From the NCBI RefSeq assembly GCF_001513785.1, contig NZ_LNQS01000010.1:496001-560000 (forward strand): a stretch of 64,000 nt of DNA, written 5' to 3'. The notes under the pieces are model-generated. The model ran no database searches. It saw only the letters and a list, made by a program, of their open reading frames with translations, and was not told the DNA's origin. How positions within the stretch are numbered: position 1 is the first letter of the stretch; every line of letters begins with the position of its first letter. This DNA is from Rheinheimera sp. EpRS3 (GTDB lineage: Bacteria > Pseudomonadota > Gammaproteobacteria > Enterobacterales > Alteromonadaceae). Positions 24,099 to 36,609 of this stretch are shown here, in pieces. The translations under genes were made by a program, and so were the position numbers.

Positions 24099-24259
24099 AG
24101 TGGGCCACTGGTGGCCCACGTAAACACAGCTAGTGGGCCATCCAAGGCCCACTTTTAGCAACTATAGGAAAGTAAGGAAAGAAGTTTTTGAGTTTAAATA
24201 TATGAATATATTAGAAATATTTCCTTTGTTTGGATGATTCTTTCCTTTGTTTTATCGCG
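24099..24259. promoter_or_regulatory. Candidate integrase arm sites and promoter at the mnmE-side island end
   Basis: An inverted repeat GTGGGCCA-ctgg-TGGCCCAC (24100-24119) is followed by AGTGGGCC...GGCCCACT (24132-24153). Nearer mnmE, AGGAAAG occurs twice in tandem (around 24167-24180) and TTTCCTTTG twice as inverse copies (around 24220-24250). AGTGGGCC recurs near the other island end (5642-5649). Repeats of this kind next to a core site are typical integrase or excisionase arm sites. The integrase promoter should also lie here. Confidence 0.5.
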
Positions 24260-24277
24260 CTATTTTCCGATACAAAA
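24260..24277 (-). other. Proximal island attachment site in the mnmE 3' end
   Basis: On the minus strand TTTTGTATCGGAAAATAG, encoding F-C-I-G-K-stop. Same peptide as the distal copy at 5573-5590 but with four base differences, all silent or in the stop codon, so the island supplied a synonymous end for mnmE. Confidence 0.85.
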
Positions 24278-25636
24278 CGAGCTGAAAATCTTACCGAGCA
24301 AATCATCAGAACTAAACTCGCCGGTTATTTCATTTAAGTGCTGCTGGGTTAGCCGCAGCTCTTCAGCGAGGATTTCGCCGGCGATAAAGCTATGCAGTTG
24401 CTCCTGGCCGATAGCAAGGTGTTCGGCGGCGCGGTCCAGTGCGTCTAAATGGCGGCGGCGGGCGAGGAAACTACCTTCGGTACTGGCGTCAAAGCCGATA
24501 CATTGTTTTAAATGCTCACGCAGCGCATCGATACCGGCACCGGTTTTGGCTGACAGGCGATACACCGGTACTTTGTTGCTTAAATCGGCTGTCGACTCTG
24601 GCGTGAGCATCTCGCCGGTAATATCGGCTTTATTACGGATAACCGTAACACCTAAATTAGCCGGTAAACGATCGATAAAGTCTGGCCAGATATCGTGTGG
24701 ATCGGTGGCGTTAGTGGTGGTGCCATCGACCATAAACAGCACACGGTCTGCCTGCTCAATTTCCTGCCAGGCGCGCTGAATACCAATTTGCTCCACCTGA
24801 TCAGTAGCCTCACGTAAACCGGCAGTGTCGATAATATGCAGTGGCATGCCGTCGATATGAATATGTTCGCGCAGGACGTCGCGGGTGGTACCGGCTATTT
24901 CGGTAACAATAGCGGCTTCACGCCCGGCTAAGGCATTTAGCAAGCTCGATTTACCGGCGTTAGGGCGCCCGGCTATTACCACCTTCATACCTTCGCGCAA
25001 AATACTGCCCTGGGTGGCCTGTTTTTTAACTGTGGAAAGAATTTCGATAATCTCAGCCAGATCGGCAGCGACTTTGCCGTCGGATAAAAAGTCGATTTCT
25101 TCATCGGGGAAATCTATCGCGGCTTCAACATACATGCGCAGGTGAATGACTTTTTCTACCAGCTGATGAATGCGGTGAGAAAATTCGCCTTGCAGCGATT
25201 GCATGGCACTGCGTGCGGCTTGCTCGCTGCTGGCGTCAATTAAGTCGGCAATGGCTTCGGCCTGGGCTAAATCGAGTTTGTCGTTTAAAAAGGCGCGCTC
25301 TGAGAATTCGCCGGGGCGGGCAATACGGACATTCGGCTGGGCTAATACCTGCTTTAACAGCATATCGAGTAATACCGGGCCGCCATGGCCCTGCAGCTCC
25401 AGCACATCTTCGCCGGTAAAGGAATTTGGGCCGGGGAAGAGCAGGGCGATGCCTTGGTCCAGCACCTTGGCTTGGCCATCAAAAAACGGTAAGTATTCAG
25501 CATAGCGCGGTTTAGGCAGCTTGTGCAGGATAGCCTGCGCCACGGCTTTGGTGTCGGGGCCGGAGATCCTGATAATACCCACACCGGCGCGGCCGGGGGC
25601 GGTGGCTAAAGCGGCGATGGTGTCGGTAGTAAACAT
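24260..25636 (-). CDS. mnmE: tRNA uridine-5-carboxymethylaminomethyl modification GTPase MnmE
   Basis: A 458-residue GTPase that works with MnmG to modify U34 of tRNAs. The N-terminal tetrahydrofolate-binding domain starts [15 protein letters not shown]. The inserted G domain carries [16 protein letters not shown] (G1), a TTRDV loop (G2), DTAGLRE (G3) and NKAD (G4). The C-terminal FCIGK motif with the catalytic cysteine is intact. Length is normal for the family. Its last codons are derived from the island (see attachment sites), so it stays functional after the insertion. Confidence 0.97.
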   Translation of the reverse strand: MFTTDTIAALATAPGRAGVGIIRISGPDTKAVAQAILHKLPKPRYAEYLPFFDGQAKVLDQGIALLFPGPNSFTGEDVLELQGHGGPVLLDMLLKQVLAQPNVRIARPGEFSERAFLNDKLDLAQAEAIADLIDASSEQAARSAMQSLQGEFSHRIHQLVEKVIHLRMYVEAAIDFPDEEIDFLSDGKVAADLAEIIEILSTVKKQATQGSILREGMKVVIAGRPNAGKSSLLNALAGREAAIVTEIAGTTRDVLREHIHIDGMPLHIIDTAGLREATDQVEQIGIQRAWQEIEQADRVLFMVDGTTTNATDPHDIWPDFIDRLPANLGVTVIRNKADITGEMLTPESTADLSNKVPVYRLSAKTGAGIDALREHLKQCIGFDASTEGSFLARRRHLDALDRAAEHLAIGQEQLHSFIAGEILAEELRLTQQHLNEITGEFSSDDLLGKIFSSFCIGK

Positions 25637-25654
25637 GCTGTTGCCTCTTAATAG

Positions 25655-25683
25655 AAAAAGCCTGTCCGCATAGTGCGACAGGC
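25655..25683 (-). terminator. Terminator between yidC and mnmE
   Basis: AGCCTGTC and GACAGGCT form an 8-bp stem; on the minus strand it is followed by TTTTTCT. It lies after yidC and just before mnmE, so it may reduce rather than abolish read-through into mnmE. The rest of the spacer (25684-25823) holds no gene. Confidence 0.7.
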
Positions 25684-25823
25684 TGTTGGTATTACTCAGG
25701 GTATAAACCGGGAGATTCCTGCTTCGCCGCCTTCGACAGCACTTCCCTGTGCTGTCTCAGCCTGCGCGGCATCCCTGCCGCTGCTACGCATGAACACCCG
25801 GTTCACACCTTATGATATTTCCA

Positions 25824-27461
25824 TCAAGCTTTCTTAGTATGTAAGCCTTTCTTTTCCATACCACGGTATATATACAGCATCTGTGCCAGTGAAATCAGGT
25901 TACTGACAAACCAGTACAGTACCAGGCCACTTGGGAACCACAGGAAGAATACTGAGAACGCCACCGGCATCCACATCATAATCTTCTGCTGCATTGGGTC
26001 AGTTACCTGCATCGGCGTTAGCTTTTGCATTAAGAACATGCTGGCGCCAAACAACACTGGTAATACATAGTACGGATCCAGCGCGGATAAATCGTCAATC
26101 CACAACATAAACGGCGCGTGGCGCAGCTCTACGCTTTCAACAAATACCCAGTACAGCGCAAGGAAAATTGGCATCTGGATAATCATCGGCAAACAGCCAC
26201 CCATAGGGTTAACTTTCTCTTTGCGATACAGTTCCATCATCGCCGGGCCCATTTTTTGCCGGTCGTCTTTGTAGCGCGCTTGCAGCTCTTCAATCTTCGG
26301 CTTTAAGTTACGCATTTTCGCCATCGATTCGTACTGCACTTTAGTCAGCGGGTACATAGCACCTTTAACAATCAGCGTAATACAGATAATGGCCAGACCC
26401 CAGTTCACCACAAAGCCCTGAATGGTGGTCAGTAACCAGAACAGTGGTTGTGAAATAAACCACAGGAAGCCGTAATCTACCGTTAAGTCCAGGCCATTAG
26501 CCAGTTTTGCCAGATTATCCTGGTTCTTCGGGCCGGCGTAAAAGGTGCTGCCTAAGGTGGCTTCAGCGCCCGGTTCAATATTTACAGTCGGGCCCTTAGA
26601 GCCGATAACACCCTGGCCGCTGCGCACCATACTGTATAACTGGTTGTCAGCTTGTTGATCCGGCACCCAGGCCGAAACGAAGTAGTGCTCCAGCATAGCA
26701 ACCCAGCCGCCATTGGTGGCTTCAAGCAGGTTTTTCTCTGCCATATCATCAAAAGCATACTTATTGTAACGCTCTGACGAGGTACCAAAGGCGGCGCCAC
26801 GGTAAATTGGCATCATCATGCTGCTGCTTTCACCGTTATCGATAGTTTGCACCAGGTGCTGATACGGCTGCACGGTTTTAACTTCGCCACTTTGGTTTTG
26901 GATAAAATATTCTACCCGGACATCATATTGGCCAGCGGTAAAGGTAAAGCGTTTTTCAATTTGCAGGCCGTTGTGGTTAAACAGCAAAGGCACTACCAGC
27001 TCGGTTGCACCTTCGGCCAGCGTATAACTGTTTTGTGCGCTGCTATACACCGGGCGTGCGTTACGGCTGTCGTCCGGGCCGTCGCGGCCAATCAGGCCGC
27101 TTTGTGCTACGTACTCAAAACCGGGCAGGCGGCGCATTAATGGGTAAGCATCACCGGCACCTTTATTCAGTTCGAACGCTGGCAATTGCAGGTCAACAAT
27201 ATCGCCACCACGGCTGTCAATACTCAGCTGCAGCACGTCAGTATTGATGCGGATAGTACGTGCAGCCGCGGCCACTGCGGTAGCCGGTTGTTCGGCATCG
27301 GCGGTGGTTAGCTGTAAATCAGCAGAACTGCTACCAGAAGTTTGGCTTTGCTGTGTTACCGGGGCGACTGGTTTTGGCGCAGTGTCAATATTCCACTGTT
27401 GCCAAAGTAAAAAACTGACCAGTGCCAGGCCAATAACTAATAAACTACGTTGTGATTCCAT
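25824..27461 (-). CDS. yidC: Membrane protein insertase YidC
   Basis: A 545-residue inner-membrane insertase. The N-terminal anchor (LLVIGLALVSFLLWQQWNID) is followed by the large periplasmic domain (~50-330) and the conserved five-helix core (~345-540), with the insertase signature NPMGGCLPMIIQMPIFLALYW. The C-terminus is basic. It inserts membrane proteins with or without SecYEG. It is in the usual order rpmH-rnpA-yidD-yidC-mnmE and starts three bases after the yidD stop. Confidence 0.98.
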   Translation of the reverse strand: MESQRSLLVIGLALVSFLLWQQWNIDTAPKPVAPVTQQSQTSGSSSADLQLTTADAEQPATAVAAAARTIRINTDVLQLSIDSRGGDIVDLQLPAFELNKGAGDAYPLMRRLPGFEYVAQSGLIGRDGPDDSRNARPVYSSAQNSYTLAEGATELVVPLLFNHNGLQIEKRFTFTAGQYDVRVEYFIQNQSGEVKTVQPYQHLVQTIDNGESSSMMMPIYRGAAFGTSSERYNKYAFDDMAEKNLLEATNGGWVAMLEHYFVSAWVPDQQADNQLYSMVRSGQGVIGSKGPTVNIEPGAEATLGSTFYAGPKNQDNLAKLANGLDLTVDYGFLWFISQPLFWLLTTIQGFVVNWGLAIICITLIVKGAMYPLTKVQYESMAKMRNLKPKIEELQARYKDDRQKMGPAMMELYRKEKVNPMGGCLPMIIQMPIFLALYWVFVESVELRHAPFMLWIDDLSALDPYYVLPVLFGASMFLMQKLTPMQVTDPMQQKIMMWMPVAFSVFFLWFPSGLVLYWFVSNLISLAQMLYIYRGMEKKGLHTKKA

Positions 27462-27464
27462 GGC

Positions 27465-27728
27465 TTAGCTTTTCTCATTGTGCTTTTCAGGAACAGGATC
27501 ATCACCGCCTGCATGTAAGGGGTGACATTTCAATAAACGTTTCGCCGCTAACCAACTGCCTTTTAGTATGCCAAAGCGTTCTATCGCAGTAATAGCGTAA
27601 TGTGAACAAGTCGGATGAAAACGGCAGCTGGGCCCGAATAGTGGGCTAATCAGTCTCTGGTAACCGCGCAGCAGCGTTAAGGCTATGCTGACAGCGAAGC
27701 GGTGTACTGGCGAGCGATCTTGCGCCAT
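27465..27728 (-). CDS. yidD: Membrane protein insertion efficiency factor YidD
   Basis: An 87-residue protein with the family core [34 protein letters not shown] and [18 protein letters not shown]. It assists YidC-dependent membrane insertion and sits peripherally at the inner membrane through an amphipathic helix. Its start lies inside rnpA (46-base overlap), the normal arrangement. Confidence 0.95.
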   Translation of the reverse strand: MAQDRSPVHRFAVSIALTLLRGYQRLISPLFGPSCRFHPTCSHYAITAIERFGILKGSWLAAKRLLKCHPLHAGGDDPVPEKHNEKS

Positions 27729-28051
27729 AACTTTTCCAGTTGCCTCTGTAACTCATCATTAGCAGTGTTGCTAATATCACCTTTCACCATCAGTACCAAA
27801 TCGACACCAGGCAACTCATGTTGATGCAAACGAAAGCTGTTACGCACACAGCGCTTAATGCGATTGCGTTGCACGGCTAATTTAACACGTTTTTTTGCGA
27901 TAGTAAGGCCTAATCGGGGATGAGGCAGATGATTGGCTTTTGCCAGGATGGTGAACAGCGGGGAAGAAACCCGAAAAGGAAGTTGGAAAACGTTATCGAA
28001 TTGACCGGGAGTTAACAGTCGTAACTCCCTGCCGAATTTCAAGCTGACCAC
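27683..28051 (-). CDS. rnpA: Ribonuclease P protein component
   Basis: A 122-residue basic protein that binds RNase P RNA and processes tRNA 5' ends. The RNR-type motif is present as [22 protein letters not shown]. Translation starts at GTG (28049-28051), as in E. coli rnpA. It follows rpmH by 18 bases and overlaps yidD. Confidence 0.96.
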   Translation of the reverse strand: MVSLKFGRELRLLTPGQFDNVFQLPFRVSSPLFTILAKANHLPHPRLGLTIAKKRVKLAVQRNRIKRCVRNSFRLHQHELPGVDLVLMVKGDISNTANDELQRQLEKLWRKIARQYTASLSA

Positions 28052-28069
28052 GCAGCGGTTAACAGCTAA

Positions 28070-28207
28070 TTAAGCTGATAAACGCTGACGGCCTTTAGCA
28101 CGACGACGCGCTAATACCTGACGACCACCTTTGGTAGCCATACGTGCACGGAAACCGTGGTTACGCTTGCGCTTTAATACGCTTGGTTGAAAAGTTCTTT
28201 TACTCAT
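28070..28207 (-). CDS. rpmH: 50S ribosomal protein L34
   Basis: A 45-residue, very basic protein beginning [20 protein letters not shown] and ending [10 protein letters not shown], typical of L34. The ATG is at 28205-28207 and the stop TAA at 28070-28072 on the minus strand. It is the first gene of the rpmH-rnpA-yidD-yidC transcript and diverges from dnaA. Confidence 0.97.
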   Translation of the reverse strand: MSKRTFQPSVLKRKRNHGFRARMATKGGRQVLARRRAKGRQRLSA

Positions 28208-28643
28208 AATTTCATCCGTCCGGTCGAAATATTTACTAAAGGTTTCTGTGTTTTAGTAAATATACCAAAACGCAGCTGACAAAAATGAGCGCGAATTTTA
28301 AGTAGTCTGCAGCTTAAAGTCAATCTGATCCTGTGTTTTATTGCATGGCGATCAACTCAGATCCTGTTTTCACTAAAGTTTTCCACAGGCAGGCCTATGC
28401 TAACTGAATAAAGTGTGAGTTATTTTGCTTTTAGTTTAAATTCTTCGGGCAAAAAGCAGTGGTATTATGAAAAGGTATAAGAGAATTTATATAATATAAA
28501 ACATTGTGTTACGGTTAATTGTGCTGGCAATTCGTTAATTTGCAAAAGTCAATATTGAAGTTGTGGATAAGATAGTACCATAATGTGCGCTTCGTTAACT
28601 TACGCCAGCCTTTTTAATCATAATAACTAAGGCTTCAGGAGAT
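28208..28643. promoter_or_regulatory. rpmH-dnaA divergent region with DnaA boxes; possible origin
   Basis: A 436-bp AT-rich spacer. TGTGGATAA (28562-28570) is a perfect DnaA box (TTATCCACA inverted), and TTTTCCACA (28379-28387) is a one-mismatch box. Three GATC sites lie at 28325-28365. The two boxes can explain dnaA autoregulation. Two boxes are few for a chromosomal origin, so an oriC here is possible but not shown. The rpmH promoter must also be here. Confidence 0.5.
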
Positions 28644-30017
28644 ATGGTGTATCAGTCCGTTTGGCAAAATTGCCTGCAAGCGCTGCAAGCCGAATTGCCC
28701 GCGCAGCATTTCAGCATGTGGATCCGCCCACTGCAAGCTGACAGTTCTGACACAGGGCTAACCTTGTATGCACCCAACCGCTTTGTGCTGGATTGGGTGC
28801 GCGAGAAGTACCTGAACCGGATCATGGAGCTGATCCACGATTACTGTGGTGATGACGCGCCGCGGCTGAAGTTTGACGTAGGTTCCAGCCAGAGTAATAA
28901 AGCGCGTTCAAATACTCCGGCGCCGGCTTTGGCGGCTGTGCCCCTGGCCGCGCCTGTGCAAAGAGAAGCGCCCGAGCCTGCACCGAAAACTATTGTTACC
29001 AGTAATGTACGCGCCAACTACACCTTTACTAACTTTGTTGAAGGTAAATCTAACCAATTGGCGCGAGCCGCTGCCAGCCAGGTGGCCGATAATCCCGGCA
29101 CGGCTTATAACCCGCTATTTATTTACGGTGGCACCGGTTTAGGTAAAACCCACTTATTGCATGCGGTAGGTAATGGCATACTGGCGAAAAAGCCGGATGC
29201 TAAAGTGATTTATATGCACTCTGAACGCTTTGTACAGGATATGGTAAAAGCTTTACAAAACAATGCCATAGAAGAATTTAAGCGCTATTACCGCTCGGTA
29301 GATGCGCTACTTATCGATGATATTCAGTTTTTTGCCAATAAAGAGCGCTCGCAGGAAGAGTTTTTTCATACCTTTAATGCGCTGCTTGAAGGCAACCAGC
29401 AAATTATTCTGACCAGCGATCGTTACCCGAAAGAAATTGACGGCGTAGAAGACCGGTTAAAATCGCGTTTTGGTTGGGGCCTGACCATTGCCATTGAACC
29501 GCCAGAGCTGGAAACCCGGGTGGCTATTTTGATGCGCAAAGCGCACGAAAACCAAATTCGCCTGCCCGAAGAAGTGGCATTTTTTATTGCCAAGCGGTTA
29601 CGCTCTAACGTGCGCGAACTTGAAGGCGCGTTAAACCGGGTTATTGCTAACGCCAATTTTACCGGTCGGCCTATTACTATCGACTTTGTCCGTGAAGCAC
29701 TGCGCGATTTACTCGCGCTGCAGGATAAGTTGGTTACCATCGAAAACATCCAGAAAACCGTTGCCGAATACTATAAAATCCGCGTTGCCGATTTACTGTC
29801 TAAGCGCCGCTCGCGCTCGGTAGCCCGGCCGCGGCAAATGGCGATGGCGTTGTCAAAAGAGCTGACCAACCACAGCCTGCCAGAAATTGGTGATGCTTTT
29901 GGCGGGCGCGATCACACTACAGTGCTGCATGCCTGTCGTAAAATCGAGTCGCTAAAAGAAGAAACGCACGAAATAAAAGAAGACTTCCAGAATTTAATCC
30001 GTACTTTGTCATCGTAA
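28644..30017 (+). CDS. dnaA: Chromosomal replication initiator DnaA
   Basis: A 457-residue AAA+ initiator. Domain I is at ~1-85 ([24 protein letters not shown]), followed by a proline/alanine-rich linker to ~130. The AAA+ domain has Walker [10 protein letters not shown] and Walker [12 protein letters not shown]. The C-terminal DNA-binding domain has the signature [21 protein letters not shown] precedes the start. It leads dnaA-dnaN-recF-gyrB. Confidence 0.98.
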   Translation: MVYQSVWQNCLQALQAELPAQHFSMWIRPLQADSSDTGLTLYAPNRFVLDWVREKYLNRIMELIHDYCGDDAPRLKFDVGSSQSNKARSNTPAPALAAVPLAAPVQREAPEPAPKTIVTSNVRANYTFTNFVEGKSNQLARAAASQVADNPGTAYNPLFIYGGTGLGKTHLLHAVGNGILAKKPDAKVIYMHSERFVQDMVKALQNNAIEEFKRYYRSVDALLIDDIQFFANKERSQEEFFHTFNALLEGNQQIILTSDRYPKEIDGVEDRLKSRFGWGLTIAIEPPELETRVAILMRKAHENQIRLPEEVAFFIAKRLRSNVRELEGALNRVIANANFTGRPITIDFVREALRDLLALQDKLVTIENIQKTVAEYYKIRVADLLSKRRSRSVARPRQMAMALSKELTNHSLPEIGDAFGGRDHTTVLHACRKIESLKEETHEIKEDFQNLIRTLSS

Positions 30018-30029
30018 AGGGACTTGGTC

Positions 30030-31133
30030 ATGCAATTTACTATCAATAGAGACGCCTTACTTAAGCCATTGCAAATGGTGTCTGGTGCTATAGAGCGCCG
30101 CCATACGCTGCCTATTTTATCTAACGTATTACTGGAAGTAACCGAAGCAAGCTTGTCACTGACCGGTACCGATTTAGAAGTAGAGCTGGTGGCCACTACC
30201 GATGCCCTTAGCGTACAAAGCCCCGGCCGTATTACCGTGCCGGCAAAAAAGCTGCTGGATATTTGCCGCAGCCTGCCGGAAGGTTCCGACATTCGCGTAC
30301 AGCTGCAGGGTGATAATTGCATTCTTACCTGCGGTAAAACCAAGTTCACCTTATCTACCTTAAGTGCGTCTGAGTATCCTAACTTAGAAAGCTGGCAGGG
30401 CGAGGTAGACATTCAGCTAACACGGATGCAGCTGCGCAAATTGCTCGACGACACTGCGTTTTCTATGGCGAATCAAGATGTGCGTTATTACTTAAACGGC
30501 TTGCTGTTTGAAGTAGATAACGGCGCGGTAAAAGCGGTAGCGACTGACGGCCACCGTCTGGCATTAAGTGGCCTTGATTTACCTGGCCTGACGGCGCAGC
30601 AAAAGCAAATTATTATTCCGCGTAAAGGCGTGCTTGAAGTGATGCGTTTACTGGCCAGTGATGATCAACTGATTACCTTAAGCCTGGGCCAAAACCATAT
30701 TCGCCTGACAGACAGCAACTATGTGTTTAGCAGTAAGCTGATTGACGGCCGCTTCCCCGATTACCGCCGGGTATTGCCGCGTAATAGCAATAAGCTGGTT
30801 ACAGCGCATCGCAGCGTATTAAAAGATGCCTGCACCCGGGCGTCTATTTTATCTAACGAAAAATACCGCGGTGTGCGTTTTACGCTAACCAGCGGCGAGC
30901 TGCAAATTGTGGCGAACAACCCCGAACATGAGCAGGCCGAAGAGATTATTGAAGTAGAATACCAGGGCGACAATCTGGAAATTGGCTTTAATGTTGGCTA
31001 CCTGCTGGATGTACTCAATACCTTAGCCACCGATTTAGTGGTGCTGCACCTGAACGATGCGAACTCCAGTGCGCTGGTAGAGGGCGTTGGCAATATTGGT
31101 GCCTCTTACGTTGTTATGCCAATGCGCCTGTAA
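30030..31133 (+). CDS. dnaN: DNA polymerase III beta sliding clamp
   Basis: A 367-residue processivity clamp with the three repeats of the beta clamp and the C-terminal YVVMPMRL. Start ATG 30030 (MQFTINRDALLKPLQ) has AAAGGGA upstream and is preferred to an in-frame TTG at 30024. It acts as a dimer around DNA and tethers polymerase III. recF starts two bases after the stop. Confidence 0.98.
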   Translation: MQFTINRDALLKPLQMVSGAIERRHTLPILSNVLLEVTEASLSLTGTDLEVELVATTDALSVQSPGRITVPAKKLLDICRSLPEGSDIRVQLQGDNCILTCGKTKFTLSTLSASEYPNLESWQGEVDIQLTRMQLRKLLDDTAFSMANQDVRYYLNGLLFEVDNGAVKAVATDGHRLALSGLDLPGLTAQQKQIIIPRKGVLEVMRLLASDDQLITLSLGQNHIRLTDSNYVFSSKLIDGRFPDYRRVLPRNSNKLVTAHRSVLKDACTRASILSNEKYRGVRFTLTSGELQIVANNPEHEQAEEIIEVEYQGDNLEIGFNVGYLLDVLNTLATDLVVLHLNDANSSALVEGVGNIGASYVVMPMRL

Positions 31134-31135
31134 TT

Positions 31136-34655
<3,520 letters not shown>

Positions 34656-34683
34656 CCTGACGCTAATCTGATAAGCGATCAAA

Positions 34684-34705
34684 AAACGGGCCTGCGGGCC
34701 CGTTT
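34684..34705 (+). terminator. Terminator after gyrB
   Basis: AAACGGGC (34684-34691) and GCCCGTTT (34698-34705) pair, followed by T-rich sequence; it ends within one base of the convergent regulator gene stop and may serve both strands. Confidence 0.8.
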
Positions 34706-35254
34706 CTATTTGTGGGATGTGGCATTTTCCGGTTCGGCATAGTAATAACCCACGCCATACATAGTGTGGATAAAACGCAGCTTGGGGTAGAGCTGGCGGT
34801 GTTTGGCGCGTAGTTTGCGGATATGGCAATCTATGGTGCGTTCGCAAATATCTGCGTAGTCGCTGTAGCTGCTGTCAATTAAGTGGTTGCGGCTAAATAC
34901 CTGCCTGGGGTGGGTTGCCATTAACTGATGAAATTTAAATTCCAGCTTGGTTAACTTTACCGATTGCTGCGGCGAGCTTAGCGTAAAGCGCAGGGTGTCC
35001 ATAATTAGCAGTGGCGGTGGTTGCGGGCTGGCAGGTTCAATAATAGTGATAGCCGGGCCAGCCAGTGCTTTTAAATGCGAGCTTAAGTCGCCAAGTACGC
35101 CATTTAATTCGGTGATCTGTGCAGCCATACGCTGATAGAGATCTGGCGGAATATCAGATTTACGCACCTGTTGTTCCAGCAGCGATACCAGCAAAAACGC
35201 TTTCTGTGAAAGCTGTGCGCCTTCATGATTGTCCGTTTTATCTGTCACTGTCAT
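34706..35254 (-). CDS. Winged-helix regulator with OmpR/ToxR-type DNA-binding domain
   Basis: A 182-residue protein. Residues ~90-172 form an OmpR/PhoB-type winged helix (LTKLEFKFHQLMATHPRQVFSRNHLID...ERTIDCHIRKLRAKH...FIHTMYGVGYYY). The N-terminal ~85 residues are neither a receiver domain nor a membrane segment. GGGAGGTG precedes the start at 35254. It diverges from the flgH-flgP-flgT operon, so it is a candidate regulator of it. Input signal unknown. Confidence 0.82.
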   Translation of the reverse strand: MTVTDKTDNHEGAQLSQKAFLLVSLLEQQVRKSDIPPDLYQRMAAQITELNGVLGDLSSHLKALAGPAITIIEPASPQPPPLLIMDTLRFTLSSPQQSVKLTKLEFKFHQLMATHPRQVFSRNHLIDSSYSDYADICERTIDCHIRKLRAKHRQLYPKLRFIHTMYGVGYYYAEPENATSHK

Positions 35255-35404
35255 CGCACCTCCCGAAAACAATACTATGAATGAAAACTGAATAATGTGA
35301 AGGGTATTTTACCTTTATTAACGCTTTTCCCTGATCCTTCCATAGTTTTTCCACATTGTTTCGCTAACCTGATACTGGCTGAATACGGCTGGGTTAAGGT
35401 AATA

Positions 35405-36163
35405 ATGGCTATGAACAAATATCTTGTTTGCTTACTGCTAAGCATAAATACACTAACAGCGTGTTCATCTTTTGATGATGCGGCCCCGCCAGCTGGCCTG
35501 GAAGACAGGGTACAGCCGGACGCGGGTTTACCGGTGTCGAAACTGGACAAGCCAGACCCGGATGATCCTTACTACGCCGCACTGGAACCCGAGCCTGAAG
35601 TGATGCCGCTAAAAAGAAATGGCTCCTTGTTTAACCCCGACCGGTTGCACAGTTTGTATGTTGAGCGCTCGCACTTTAAAGCTGGCGATATAGTGTCGGT
35701 GCAATTGTCGGAGTCGACCCGCGCGACCAAAAAGGGTAATACCGAGCTGCAGAAAAGCTCTGACTACAACCTCGACCCGATCCAGATCCCCGGTGGTAAC
35801 CTGCGAATTGCCGGTAAAGAAGTAAACCTGGGCCTAAGCCAGGACCAACGCTTTAAAGGTGACGGTTCTGCCAGCCAAAGTAACGACTTTGAAGGTGAGC
35901 TAACCGTAACGGTAATGCGGGTGCTGAATAACGATAACCTGCTGGTGCGTGGCGATAAATGGATGCTTATCAATAACGGTAAAGAATTCATAAGGTTAAC
36001 TGGAATTATCCGGGCAAAAGATGTCGATAAAGATAACAAAATTAAATCGACTAAAATTGCTAACGCCCGCATTGAATATTCCGGTACCGGCGCGCTGGCT
36101 GACAGCCAGCGTTTGGGCTGGTTAACTGAAAAACTGAATAACCCTGAGCTATGGCCATTTTAA
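35405..36163 (+). CDS. flgH: Flagellar L-ring protein FlgH
   Basis: A 252-residue outer-membrane lipoprotein. The lipobox LTAC places the modified cysteine at residue 20. The FlgH core follows: GSLFNPDRLHSLYVERSHFKAGDIVSVQL, GDGSASQSNDFEGELTVTV, and the C-terminal GALADSQRLGWLTEKLNNPELWPF. TAAGG lies five bases before ATG 35405. It is away from the usual flgBCDEFGHIJ cluster and is followed by flgP and flgT, so it may be a second L-ring protein or a separated one. Confidence 0.85.
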   Translation: MAMNKYLVCLLLSINTLTACSSFDDAAPPAGLEDRVQPDAGLPVSKLDKPDPDDPYYAALEPEPEVMPLKRNGSLFNPDRLHSLYVERSHFKAGDIVSVQLSESTRATKKGNTELQKSSDYNLDPIQIPGGNLRIAGKEVNLGLSQDQRFKGDGSASQSNDFEGELTVTVMRVLNNDNLLVRGDKWMLINNGKEFIRLTGIIRAKDVDKDNKIKSTKIANARIEYSGTGALADSQRLGWLTEKLNNPELWPF

Positions 36164-36609
36164 ACCTGCGCCTGCTGCTGGTAGCAGCGCTGCTATTGCT
36201 TAGCGGCTGCAGCTACGAGCGCACTATAAGATATACGCTGGAGCCGCCGGAGCAACGGCTGATCCTGGAAGCTACCGGCTATGCGGTGGTGGAGTCGCAG
36301 CCCGGCGTTAGCTATGAAGACAAGTTACTGGTGGCTATGGCGGCGTCGCGTCAGGACGCTTACCGTCAACTGGCAGAACAGCTTTACGGCAAAAGGTTAA
36401 CGGCCAGTAGCAGTACAGAGCAGTCGGTGCTGCTTGAGGATACCGTACAAAGCCAGGTGCAGGGCGTAATAAAAGGCGCTGAACTGGTTGAAGCGACAAT
36501 AGACGGCAAGCTGTATGTTACCCGGCTAAAGCTGGACACGGCTAATTTAATTACATTGCCGCAAGCTGGTTTAACCCCGGCTAGCCCCCGGCTGAAGTGG
36601 TGGCGCTGA
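36151..36609 (+). CDS. flgP: FlgP-like LPP20 outer-membrane lipoprotein
   Basis: A 152-residue lipoprotein with lipobox LLSGC (C20) and an LPP20-type body (EATGYAVVES...KLLVAMAASRQDAYRQLAEQLYGKRL). In Vibrio, FlgP and FlgO with FlgT build the outer-membrane H ring around sheathed or high-speed motors. It overlaps flgH by 13 bases and shares a base with the next start, so the three genes are co-translated. Confidence 0.8.
   Translation: MAILNLRLLLVAALLLLSGCSYERTIRYTLEPPEQRLILEATGYAVVESQPGVSYEDKLLVAMAASRQDAYRQLAEQLYGKRLTASSSTEQSVLLEDTVQSQVQGVIKGAELVEATIDGKLYVTRLKLDTANLITLPQAGLTPASPRLKWWR

Larger units (their letters stand above)
5573..24277. mobile_element. Integrated genomic island in the mnmE 3' end (about 18.7 kb)
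   Basis: Bounded by imperfect 18-base direct repeats that both encode the MnmE C-terminus (5573-5590 and 24260-24277), with an integrase gene directly inside the mnmE-side end. The contents are accessory: HTH/AlpA, DUF927 helicase, two tyrosine recombinases, a MazF-like gene, a dCTP deaminase, a ubiquitin-like operon, and XRE-ImmA. The interior is visibly AT-richer than the flanks. No relaxase, type IV secretion or phage structural gene is seen, so it is neither a complete ICE nor a complete prophage; a satellite, mobilisable element or defence island fits better. Confidence 0.85.

Noticed and set aside
24840-24852. Further GGCATGCC-containing sequence in mnmE
   Set aside because: Only the central bases are shared (TGGCATGCC); the AATTT/AAATT arms are absent, so it is not another copy of the palindrome.
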